Source: Saccharina japonica
Taxonomy: Eukaryota; Sar; Phaeophyceae; Laminariales; Laminariaceae
Assembly: GCA_008828725.1 (NCBI GenBank)
Contig: MEHQ01003549.1
Location: forward strand, 154,084-218,083
Direction: 5' to 3'
Length of the DNA stretch: 64,000 bases
The position numbers and the translations under genes are program-made. Below are positions 54,871-64,000 of this stretch, piece by piece (positions within the stretch are counted from its first letter, which is position 1; each line of letters begins with the position of its first letter). The notes under the pieces are model-generated. The model was given only the letters and a program-made list of their open reading frames with translations, was not told where the DNA came from and ran no database searches.

Positions 54871-55669
54871 TCGGGTTTAGACCATATTGTACCCGTATGG
54901 TTTTATAGTACCACTTTATGTCTCTTTTTTTGTTTTTTTCTTTCATATTTCACCGCCCAAAGACAAGGATGATATTGTAAGACTAGCAGTTGCGTATGAC
55001 CGAAAATATATATTATCCGTATGTATTACACGTATCGTACGTACCGTAATGGTATGGAGTACCAGGTACGTTCACGTCGTAGGCACACATCGCATTGTAC
55101 GTATCGTACTCGGTAGTACCAGCTTACATGCCGTACATGTTAATATACTTCGAAGTATATACGCGTATCCTGCTGTGCTGTACATGTATTCTGACGTACC
55201 AGGCCCGTCAAATTCCGACAGCGTTGGTGGAGCCTGCATCTATCATGTATTATGGTCGTGCAGACGGCTCTCCTGCTTGCCCTGGGTGCCTGCGAAAAAT
55301 ATGCGGTTCGCCACCATGTAGTGAATGAGCGCGGATGTCATGGTGCTGGCTCGGTGGGCTGTGGTGTGGCTTAATACCTGTACGTAGCTGTTCTTGTTGA
55401 GATATGTTTGTCGGTTCACCAGCCCTTTTACGAGAACAGTACAGGACACGAAATTAGAAACTGGGTATTAATAGTGAAAACGCCAGTCTGATAATTAGAG
55501 GAAATCATTATTAATAATTCGAGAGTCGTTTTATGTTGAAGTTATAGCGTTTAAAGCACCCTCTCTCAAATAAGAAATGCAGCCTTAGCCAGCTTTCCTG
55601 TTTCTTATAAGGTGTCCTGAGCTACTGCTCTACTGGTATGCAAACTTTGCTAGATCGTTTCTGTAGGGT
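54871..55669. other. No gene seen
   Basis: GTAC-rich sequence with an ATACTTCGAAGTAT palindrome at 55144-55157; no coding domain. Confidence 0.4.
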
Positions 55670-55995
55670 ACGTAAGAACCATACCCGGGGTTTTTCCCGG
55701 GTATTATTACCCTACAAATAACTCCTGTGAGTTCTGTGCGACACTCAGATTCCCGTACCCGGAACTTCTGTAAGTTCTGTACGACATCCATACCCGTACC
55801 CGGAACTTCTGTATGTTCTGTAGGCCCCGTGCTACAATACCCGGGGTAAGGGTACAACTATTTTATACCCGCACGGAACTTCTGTGGGTTCTGTACGCCT
55901 GTGTCACAATACCCGGAATTTATGTGTGTTCTGTATACTGTGATAAACGTACCCGGAACTTCTGTAAATTCTGTAACACTCCCATACCCGTACGC
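55670..55995. repeat. Hairpin minisatellite, array 2
   Basis: Same unit as array 1, about seven copies, 800 bp away. Confidence 0.85.
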
Positions 55996-56274
55996 TAAAT
56001 CCACAAACCCTACAAAACATAACCTTGGATATTTATATGTGTCGTCCTCAAACACAACACAAATAAAAGCATCGTGGCACGAAAAAAACATATCATACCG
56101 TGACTGCTGTTGCATGCCAGGAGGGCCGAGGTGCGAGGTGGCCAGTCGACCACGCTCGAGATGCGAGGTGGTCAGGCAACCGGACGAAGTGCCAGCTGTT
56201 ACACGTACACAGCAACATAATATGCGAAACCCTGCGGCTGTTCATTTTGTTTGTGTGGGTTTTACATCGGCCTC

Positions 56275-56430
56275 CTTGGCTCTATATATTTGCCAGATTT
56301 CGCGACTTTGAAGGCCCAGAGCACGCGCCGCGGAGCCTGGCCGGACCGACTCTCGCGCCGCCGTGAACACGCGGGCCTCCTTCGTGCCCCGCGGCCGAGA
56401 GAGAACGAGAAAAGACCCTGCCGGAACAGA
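56275..56430 (+). repeat. Dispersed repeat R9, copy 4
   Basis: TTTCGCGACTTTGAAGGCCC, then ACACGCGGGCCTCCTTCGTG and CGAGAAAAGACCCTGCCGG, matching 4272-4412. Confidence 0.8.
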
Positions 56431-57179
56431 AAAAAATGCCGATGTGCGAAAATGGCCCGTGTCATACATACACTTTGTACTATTAATAGGGTTTACAACC
56501 GGCCGCTAGGCCCCAATGGCGGATCGGCCATAATTTGAATAAAGAGATTGTCGCAAAGAAGCGCCAACAATGTGTAGACAGTGTTATCTTTGGACTACTG
56601 AATGAGGGTCAACAACATATACGCAGTACAAGGTTCCCCTCCGGGACGTTCCCAGGGGAGTGGCGCAAGGACGAATCGAAAACCTACTCCATCAGCAAAT
56701 GTGTGATATTGTATTATAAGCGTATCATATTATATAGTTCTTAAATATGACGTTATGAAATATCTGTGTATTCCTGTGCATAAATTTAGACCCTTTTAGA
56801 ACTGCACCTGCATTTTTGGGGATAAATCACACTCGGAAATAAAGTGGAACCGTTACTATTGACTCGATCGTTTTTTCAGATTTCTCAAAGATCCCGCCAA
56901 ACATTTTATCATACATATTTGTCAAGATTGAAGTGTTTTTGGCGCTCAAGGTAAGGAAGGTCTCCCCCGCACAAAACCGAGGACTCCCGACAAAAAAAAA
57001 TGAAAGCACTCCATGCGTGACACACTGCGCACACACGCATGACACACGGCACACACCGCACACGCACGCACCCGTGACACATGGGACACAGTGCTCGTAC
57101 AGTGGTGGGATAATATTTGCAGAAGTAGAAAAGGATGCACCGAAGAAGGGGCTGGAACTCTCGACCACACCCCCGTAAG
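56431..57179. other. No gene; ACACGC-rich tract
   Basis: AAGGTTCCCCTCCGGGACG at 56630 resembles the start of repeat R7. 57010-57090 is a CATGACACACGGCACACAC-type simple repeat. Confidence 0.45.
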
Positions 57180-57570
57180 AAATCCACTTGGTTTTCGTGT
57201 GGGCGATCGAAACTCACTAGATGCAGTATGGTGGATCGAAATTGACTTGGATTTTGTTAGGGAGCCGAAACGACTTGGGGATTACGTGGGAATCAAAATT
57301 GACTTGTTTTTTGTGTGGGTGGTCGAAATGACTCGAGTTTTGTATGCGGAGCGACCATGACTTGTTTTAGTGTAGGTTTATATTTACTTGGTTTATGTTC
57401 GGGTGCTCGAGGTTTACATGTGATTTGTGTGCGTGGTCGATAATGACTAAGTCTTTGTGTGCAGGCCGAAGTAACCTTGTTTTAGTGCACGGATCGAAAT
57501 TGACTTGATTTTTGTGTCTAGATGGAAACTGACTTTTCTTTGTGTGCGGGCCGAAAATACTGGGTTTGGT
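57180..57570. repeat. Degenerate minisatellite, ATCGAAATTGACTTG type (array 2)
   Basis: About eleven diverged units of TGTGTGGGTGGTCGAAATGAC followed by TTGTTTTT, the same family as 930-1290. Confidence 0.75.
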
Positions 57571-59364
57571 GTGGATGGGTAGTGCATTGGCAATCAAGTA
57601 TTGAACTCTACTGCTGCTTTGTATTGTGTGTAATGTAGAGGGTGTCAGTGCTAGTAGAGTCTACCCCATCATCCTGCTGCGCTGATACTCAATACCGGTA
57701 CTCCAAGAACAAGAGTTGGTGCTGCTTGCTGTAGCATCACGAACGACGGGCTGACCCCCTCCGCGTCCTTGCGATTTGATTCCATCAGTAATACACCGAG
57801 TCTGACAGGCCATCCTTGACATGCACATGGGGTTTGCGAGTGGTGTTATCAACAGCCTTCTACGAGCTTTACTGGTATGTACTTTTTTTTACAAAACATG
57901 TATGACGGCGATAATCCTTGCAACCCTGGTTTTTCGTCGCGTGGGCCTCGCGTTTTGAGTACCAGGTATTTGACTGCAGGGTATGTTCCTTGCATCAATT
58001 GTACACAACTACGTGGTATGAAATACAAAATGGACTATAAGTTTTGAGATGTCCACTATTAACACTTGTTGTTCTAAGTAGGTTATTAATGTCGACCAAT
58101 TATTATTAGACCACGAGTACCTGGTACGAAGGAAGGGGTACCAAGATCGGGAAGAAAAACTACACAGATCATGTGCTCCCGCTCGAATATCGAGATGCCC
58201 ACTACTGCGCAGCATGGGCATGCATCAAAGGCATAAGCCTGCTGCCGCTGATGTCTAGCATGTGAGACCGCTCCCACTGCTACTACTGCTGCTGCTTCGG
58301 TTTGGTACTTCGTCTTTGTTGCTGCTGTTATGCGGCGTTACCGCTGCGGTCTAGCATGCAAGACCGCTGGTGCTGCTGTGCCGCTTCACAAACGAGTCCG
58401 GCACATACTAATCACGGAATAAAATCCCGAACCCCGTACAACGAGCCTGATCATTATTACTAGTGCAGCCAAAAACGAGTCCGGCACATGTTATACTTGT
58501 CACAGGGGCTCGGGGTATCCTGAATCCCGCGCAAATAATCCCGATTATTATCACGAGTATGCACGTCAGAACATTATAACGCTTTTAATCCTGGCTTTTT
58601 GTCGCGTGGACTGGGCTTTTCGAATACCGCTGTATACAGCAGGAGTAGTCCCCCTTCTGCTGCTGGTGTACCCATTCTTTCTCGTACTCCTGTTACCCTC
58701 TCCAGCCTCTAGCGTTTGGAAATAAAGAGCTCTTTTCGGAAGAAGTGCTGGGCCGAGCCCGCGCACCTCGATATCATTTTAGCCGCAGTACAAATAGTAG
58801 AATATTGACCTCCGAGTATAGAGTATGCGATGAAGATTTGCCTGTAGGTCTCGAGAACTCATTTTTAGTCCAGATCTTAAGCCGTAAACATGTTTTACCG
58901 CGATGAGGTCCATCTCGTGGTGCGCTGTTTTCTTGTCGCACCTCACCTTGCTCGCCTCTCCCGAGTCTGCCGGGGGCGGCCTCGGGCGTGCTCGGATCGT
59001 ATCCCGGCGGGGCGTGCTGCTTTCGTTTATTATTGCAACATCACTGTTCCGATCTTAAGTGTTTATTCGTACATATAGGTAAATGTTTATGTAATTTGGT
59101 GGTTCAGCGAGTCGCGCTCTTCCCCGGTGCGTTTCAGGTCGATGTTTCAAATACCGAAAACCCCTTGCGTTGTTTTTCGTGCCATTTGATACCACGATTG
59201 TTTTGTGTTGACAGCACTTATTTATGTGGATTCTGAACCGAGTAGCTCTCGGACATGCGTTTTTGTTTCCTCAAGTAAGACGTTACCTAATTATATTGGT
59301 TGCAACGGCCAGTTCTTGAGATGGCTACAAGTTCCAAAAGTTCCCATAGCAAAATAGATATATA
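57571..59364. other. No supported gene; fragments of dispersed repeats
   Basis: 57910-57985 and 58575-58640 share AATCCTGGYTTTTYGTCGCG followed by TGGRC. 57780-57870 shares two blocks with 52.3 kb. 58380-58550 has CACAAACGAGTCCGGCACAT repeats. No domain found. Confidence 0.45.
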
Positions 59365-59990
59365 TATATGAAGATATGTAGGACCCCCAAGGTGCTTGCG
59401 GGGGTACTTCAGGTCGTCTTCGCTTCAGACCGGATTCCAATCCGAATCCCGTCGGCGCCCTCGCGATCGCTTTCTCGCCCGCTCTTCTCAAGGGTCGCGT
59501 CCCTGAGCCTCCGCCCCTCATATCCCCCCTGCGCACACTCTCGGGTCGCGCGCTGCCGCCGAGCGCGTCGACCTCGAACTGGGTGGATCTTGCGGAGATG
59601 CCTCAGTTCTACTTGCCGCTGACGATGATATTTGCGGTGCTATTGCTGCTGAGGAAGATGTTTGTGGTGCTGTTGTTGCTTCACGGAGATGGAGGAATAC
59701 GAGTCAACTCAAACTGAAATATTTCGCGCCAATTAACAAAAAAAAGATCCACGGAGGAATACGTACATACACATAGATGTATATATCAAGATATGTAGGA
59801 CCGCTCAGGTGCTTTGGGGCCTACTTCCGGTCGTCTTCGCTTCAGACCGGATTCCAAACAGAATCGCTTTCTCGCCCGCTCTTCGCGAGGGTCGCGTCCC
59901 TGAGCCTCCGCCCCTCATATTCCCCCCGCGCTCACTCTCGGGTCGCGCGCCGCTGCCGAGCGCGGCGACCCTCAATCCGTAGGCTCTTGC
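59365..59990. repeat. Direct duplication, two copies of about 220 bp
   Basis: 59365-59590 and 59785-59990 share GATATGTAGGACC, CGTCTTCGCTTCAGACCGG, CGCTTTCTCGCCCGCTCTTC and GAGCCTCCGCCCCTCATAT. They are separated by about 195 bp of unrelated sequence. Confidence 0.85.
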
Positions 59991-60179
59991 GAGACGGTGG
60001 GACATCGAGACTTTTCTTCGAGGCAGAAAAGTTTCTTGCGGGACGTCGAGGTTGTTGATTCGAGGCAGCAAGATTTTTTTGGAGTTGCTTCTTGGAGATA
60101 CTCGTACGTAGCGAGGTTCTACCTACTTTTTCTGTGGATCTTTATATTGTTATTGTTTCAGGACCTCGTACATTTTTTT

Positions 60180-60440
60180 CCGTCGTGAGCTTCGGTAACT
60201 CTTTTCTTCGATAGCTCGGTCTCGTAAATGCGACCGCCTTCTCCGGACTACCTCCTTGAGCGGGTCGTCTTTAGTCCCTTCAACCCCCTCGGCCTTGCTT
60301 CGTCGGGAAACGAGTACGATACTACAGCAGCAAGCACAGCAGTCTTTGTACAGTAGTACAATTTACGACAACAAAAAACTCGGCTGAATTTTTCTCGGGT
60401 GGATACTGGCTGTTGCTGCTGTAGTCGAAATATCACTGTA
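60180..60440 (+). repeat. Dispersed repeat R18, copy left of the LINE
   Basis: GAGCTTCGGTAACTC, TCGGTCTCGTAAATGCGACC, GCGGGTCGTCTTTAGTCCC and AACTCGGC...TTTCTCGGGTG match 63110-63365 in order. Confidence 0.7.
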
Positions 60441-60519
60441 CTACAACACCAGCAGTACCAAGTACGAGTACTGTATGTACGCGGTAGCGAGCAGCTGGTA
60501 TGTAGCACTGCTGCTGCTG

Positions 60520-60637
60520 CTGCTGCTGTAATACGTACTGCTGTACAGCAGTACTACTGTTGATGTAGTGTATAGTACTGTATATACGAGTCTGCTCAGA
60601 CGCGAGAGTCAGACAAGCATTGAGACCCCCCCCCGTT
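60520..60637 (+). repeat. Direct repeat flanking the LINE, left copy
   Basis: ACGTACTGCTGTACAGCAG, GAGTCTGCTCAGACGCGAGA and CCCCCCCCGTTG match 62401-62518 at roughly 85-90% identity. Confidence 0.8.
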
Positions 60638-62399
60638 GTGGTTGAGAAGAAGAAGGGGATATGGAAATACGTAGTTAATAAAACGAATGAAGACTTTGAT
60701 GGCGGGATGAAGCAGATGTGGGTAGGGATAAAAGGGATACTAGGCAAACAAGCAGGAGAGGCAGATACGGGGATAGCTACATTAAGAGCACAGAACGGTA
60801 AAATGGTTAGTAGTTCGAAGGGGAAAAGGGAAGTACTTGTAGAGCATTACCGCAAGCTAGGGACGCCCACAACCAACGAAACGTTCGACAAAGAATTTGA
60901 GAAAGATATCAACGCGTGGGCGGAGGCGAACGTAGATGCATCAGAAAGGGAAGACAGTGGTTCAGAAGGGTTACAGGGAGAGTTCACAAGAGAAGAAGTT
61001 AAGAAGTGTGTAGCTAAACTTAAGAATAGAAAGGCAGCAGGGGCAGACCAAATAGTTAATGAATTTATGAAGTACGGGGGAGAAGGAATGCTTACCATGA
61101 TGGTTAAGTTGTATAACTGGATATGGAAAAACGAGTACGCACCTAAGAGATGGAGAGAAGGAGTAGTAGTAAACTTGTTTAAGAAAGGAGACAAGGCTGA
61201 CCCGGGTAACTATAGGGGAATAACGCTACTAAGCACTGTAGGTAAAACGTTCTGTAAGATTTTGAACGATAGAATGGGAACAATGATGGAGAAGGAAGAA
61301 AAGATTAGCGAAGGGCAAGCAGGATTTAGGCCAAACCGTAGCTGCGTCGATCATGTGTACACATTAGGTAAGATAATCCAAGGCAGGAAAGACGCGGGGC
61401 TAACAACGTACTGTTTCTTTTTAGATGTACAGAAGGCCTACGATACAGTATGGAGAAATGGGCTGTGGAAAAAGTTGTGGGAAATAGGGATAAGAGGAAA
61501 GATGTGGAGAATGATGAAGAAAATGACGGAATGTGCGAGAAGTGCTGTGATGTTGGACGGGGAAATATCGAAGTACGTTGATATCCTACAGGGAGTTGCC
61601 CAGGGATGTACGCTATCACCTAACCTATTCAAGGTATACATTAATGACATGATAGTAGCAGTAGAAGCAGCATCGCAGGGAGTCACGGTGGGGGAAGATA
61701 CGGTGTCGGGATTGATGTTTGCTGATGATTTCGTTTGCATATCAGAAACACCCGAAGGACTGCAGAAACAAATAGAGAAGGCAATCGAGTACACCAGGAA
61801 GTGGAGAGTGACGGCGAACGTAAAAAAGTGCGCAGTAGTTGTATGTAACGAAGATAAGGAGAGTCCGGTAACTTGTAAGTGGAAGTGGGGAGAAGATGAA
61901 TTACCGATCGTAGACCAGTATACGTACCTTGGCGTAGAAATCTCAAAAGATTGCTCTTGGGATGCACACATAAATAAAATAATAGGCAAGGGTAAGGCAC
62001 ACGTAGGCAAGATGGAAGCAGTCCTAACAGACTCGCATCTTGATACTAGAATTAAGAGATGTATACTGATGAATGTGATTGTACCAAAGCTAGAATATGC
62101 AGGAGAAGTATGGGAAGGGAACGCGAAGCTTGTAAAACAGCTGGAAACAGTACAGATGACAGCAGCTAAAAAAGTACTAGGTTGCTCAAGTACGACGAGT
62201 AATACAGTATTGAGAGCAGAACTAGGAATGTACCCACTTAAGACTAATAGAGACGTGCGTAAGTTGAAATGGCAATATAAAGTAAAGAACATGCCAAATA
62301 AGAGGTTGCCAGCCATAGCTGATAAAGCTATATGGGAGAAAGTAACCAAAGGGCGAGCTGGAATAAGGTGGGATAGCGTAGTCGAGAAAGTATGGAAGG
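60620..62399 (+). mobile_element. Non-LTR retrotransposon (LINE) reverse transcriptase, 5'-truncated
   Basis: One frame of about 590 codons, open throughout. RT landmarks in order: FKKGDKADPGNYRGITLLS (about 187-205), GQAGFRPNRSC (232-242), FLDVQKAYDTVW (267-278, first catalytic Asp), GVAQGCTLSPNLF (325-337), the FADD catalytic box (367-370), then YLGVEIS (436-442) and a thumb/C-terminal region. It would copy element RNA into DNA at a nick. The endonuclease expected upstream is missing: the frame opens inside the left direct repeat, with no ATG until residue 30, so this is a 5' truncation. The 3' end is lost at the N at 62400. The lack of stops suggests a young copy. Clade not assigned. Confidence 0.93.
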
Positions 62400-62400
62400 N

Positions 62401-62518
62401 GCTGCTGTGTAGTACGTACTGCTGTACAGCAGTACTACTGTTGTAGTGTACAGTGCTGTAGATACGAGTCTGCTCAGACACACGAGAGTCAGAGAAGAAT
62501 AGAGATTTCCCCCCCGTT
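62401..62518 (+). repeat. Direct repeat flanking the LINE, right copy
   Basis: Starts at the base after the N and repeats 60520-60637 (GTACTACTGTTG...CAGTGCTGTA, GAGTCTGCTCAGACACACGA, CCCCCCCGTTG). Sequence after it is not LINE. Confidence 0.8.
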
Positions 62519-62625
62519 GCCAACTTTTAAATATCTCGACTTTCCATATCCACGCGGAACCGCTTGCTCGGCACGAAGTGTTTTTGCCGCACGTACCAAA
62601 ACTGAGCCCGCCACCGGGACCTCGA

Positions 62626-63015
62626 CTGGTACATTTCTGACAAAGACTGAGAAATGAAGTTGCGAAGTAAGTATTAACACAGTTAGCGTTTCCTTCTTCC
62701 TGCAGCAACACTTGTCATTGCCTTTATTCTGTACGTATGTGTCAGATTTCAAAACACGAGCGAGCGCCATCACATTGTTTTCGTAAATCTCACAAACCAT
62801 CCTGATAACTGAGACTATCCAGGGAACACCGAAAGCGACTGATTACATTTCTGGGACTGACTACTGTTGAGACTGAGAAATGAGGTTGCTAACTGAATAT
62901 TTCTACACGCAGCATTCCTTTCTTCCTGCAACACTTGTTATTGCCTTGATTTCGCACGTATGAGTCAGGTATCGAAACACGAGCGAGCGCCATCGCATTG
63001 TCGTAAATAATAAGG
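62626..63015. repeat. Tandem duplication, two units of about 180 bp
   Basis: 62626-62800 and 62845-63010 share TACATTTCTG, GACTGAGAAATGA, CAACACTTGTYATTGCCTT and CACGAGCGAGCGCCATC. Confidence 0.85.
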
Positions 63016-63109
63016 ATGGTACCAAATAACTGATGTACGACGTACCAGGTATATTGTCCTATCCGAAGCATGGTCCCCGGCATCCTTGCGGGGCCCTTAT
63101 ATATATCGT

Positions 63110-63365
63110 TTTTTGTCTTCGCGAGCTTCGATATATTTTCTCTTCGATACATATGTCGGTCTCGCAAGCACGACTGCTTTCTCTCGACGATATCCCTGGG
63201 CGGGTGACCTTTAGCCTCTTCGACCCCCCCCAACACGTCGTCCACCGTACATGTAGGTACAGGAACTACAGCAGCAAGTAGGAGCAACAGTTTGGACAAA
63301 CAAACAACTCGGTTTATTCGTAGCTACGAGTACTATTTTTCTCGGGTGAATTATCACTGCTGTGC
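63110..63365 (+). repeat. Dispersed repeat R18, copy right of the LINE
   Basis: Matches 60180-60440 (CGGTCTCGCAAGCACGACTG, GGGCGGGTGACCTTTAG, AACTCGGTTTATT, TTTTTCTCGGGTGAA). The upstream GGTCCCCGGCATCCTTGCGG may form its own GC hairpin. Confidence 0.7.
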
Positions 63366-63679
63366 CAGGTATAGAAAAAGTAGTTCAGGCCTGCAGTACA
63401 GATAGAAAAAGGGCCTGTGAGATCAATTCCTACGGCGTTTTTTTTTTTTTGCTTTTTTTTGTCTCGTGTTTGATTTTTATTATATGATGTGCCTTCCGAC
63501 AATGTGCAGGGCATTATTCATTCAGAATGAAAAAGCTGACACAATTTGTCGAATACCACCAATCTCGTCCGACCAATTCTCCTTCCCTGCGTATACTCAA
63601 TTAAATACGCACTACCGCCCTTTACCCAAATATGGTACCTGCTATGTATATATCAATACATACGTTTATCCTTTGGGGT
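63366..63679. other. No gene seen
   Basis: T-rich sequence; nothing recognised. Confidence 0.4.
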
Positions 63680-64000
63680 TCTGAAGCTTTCCTCGGCATA
63701 TGTTCGTACCTGACAGCCACTCTACTCCTCTAATTACCGAAGAAAAATTTACTTGCTTTCCCGAAGTTCTTGGCTTTCTTTGCTTTCTCCTTTTTTCGCT
63801 TTTACTTGCTTCCTGTTTCCTACCAGTTTATTTTGTCGGCGAGATCATGTTTCCCTTTTTTCCGGTTTTGGGTTCGTGCGTGTACCCAGTGAGCACGACA
63901 GCGAGTTCGAGCCCGGCACCATCGCGGGTATGGGAGGGCGCTGGCCAGTAGAGGGGGGATCAGAAGGAGTGCGGCCGCTTTTTTCGTGGCTAGGTGTGGC
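63680..64000 (-). repeat. Dispersed repeat R8, copy 3, running off the window
   Basis: Inverse of 18935-19232 and 19775-20040, ending at GAAGCTTTCCTCGGCATAT. The plus strand here reads GTIAGMGGRWPVEGGSEG and LFSWLGV in an open frame. Confidence 0.8.

Noticed and set aside
61438-62523. 361-codon minus-strand frame
   Set aside because: Exact antisense of the LINE reverse transcriptase, whose codon bias leaves it open.

Overview
The window looks like nuclear DNA of a eukaryote with a large, repeat-dominated genome. There is no dense run of genes. Only a few short stretches look like host coding sequence, and two of these have splice-site-like ends. Most of the rest is dispersed repeats, tandem arrays, small inverted-repeat (MITE-like) DNA elements, one long-open LINE reverse transcriptase and one heavily decayed Ty3/Gypsy-type LTR element. 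Words built from GTAC, TACGTA, CAGCAG and TACCAGGTA recur almost everywhere. I lean towards an alga, perhaps a stramenopile such as a brown alga, from the repeat style and the Gypsy integrase wording, but the sequence does not prove it. Single N bases at 16017 and 62400 mark assembly joins.

Layout. 1-0.9 kb is a cluster of GC-hairpin repeats, with an opposite-strand relative at 16.3-17.4 kb. 0.93-1.29 kb is a degenerate minisatellite with a second array at 57.2 kb. 3.18-4.04 kb is a G-rich inverted-repeat element. 4.4-14 kb is mostly gene-free, with microsatellites and a 0.4-kb tandem duplication at 9.7-10.5 kb. 14.08-14.73 kb is a MITE. 17.36-24.55 kb interleaves three copies of one repeat (A), two of another (B), three full and one partial copy of a third family (R8; a further copy is at 63.7 kb), two blocks of a satellite of about 178 bp, and a 1-kb array of a 10-bp unit that grows out of the tail of one repeat-A copy. 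24.57-37.3 kb is the Gypsy fossil on the minus strand, interrupted by two TA-flanked inverted-repeat elements, a tRNA-derived SINE, a minisatellite-bearing foldback element and probably a fifth insert.

38.1-39.4 kb has a tandem duplication, a tiny MITE and a second copy of the SINE. 39.5-43.2 kb is the most gene-like part: an open minus-strand frame, a zinc-ribbon-like exon, and a small two-exon gene candidate with CCAAT boxes upstream. 43.46-46.43 kb is the main satellite block, shifting from about 178-bp to about 215-bp units. 47.99-48.99 kb holds six units of exactly 167 bp that read as identical, followed directly by a MITE with 68-bp terminal inverted repeats. 50.99-51.75 kb is a hAT-like small element. 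52.9-56.4 kb holds duplicated dispersed repeats and hairpin minisatellites. 60.5-62.5 kb holds the LINE reverse transcriptase between direct repeats, itself set between copies of another dispersed repeat.

The window reads as a record of repeat turnover rather than a working gene set. The best leads are the SINE family, a group of MITE-like elements sharing a CACACCCC(C)GG terminal core, the 10-bp array seeded by a repeat tail, and the paired satellite subfamilies. All family names are inferences from reading the sequence; no database search was run.
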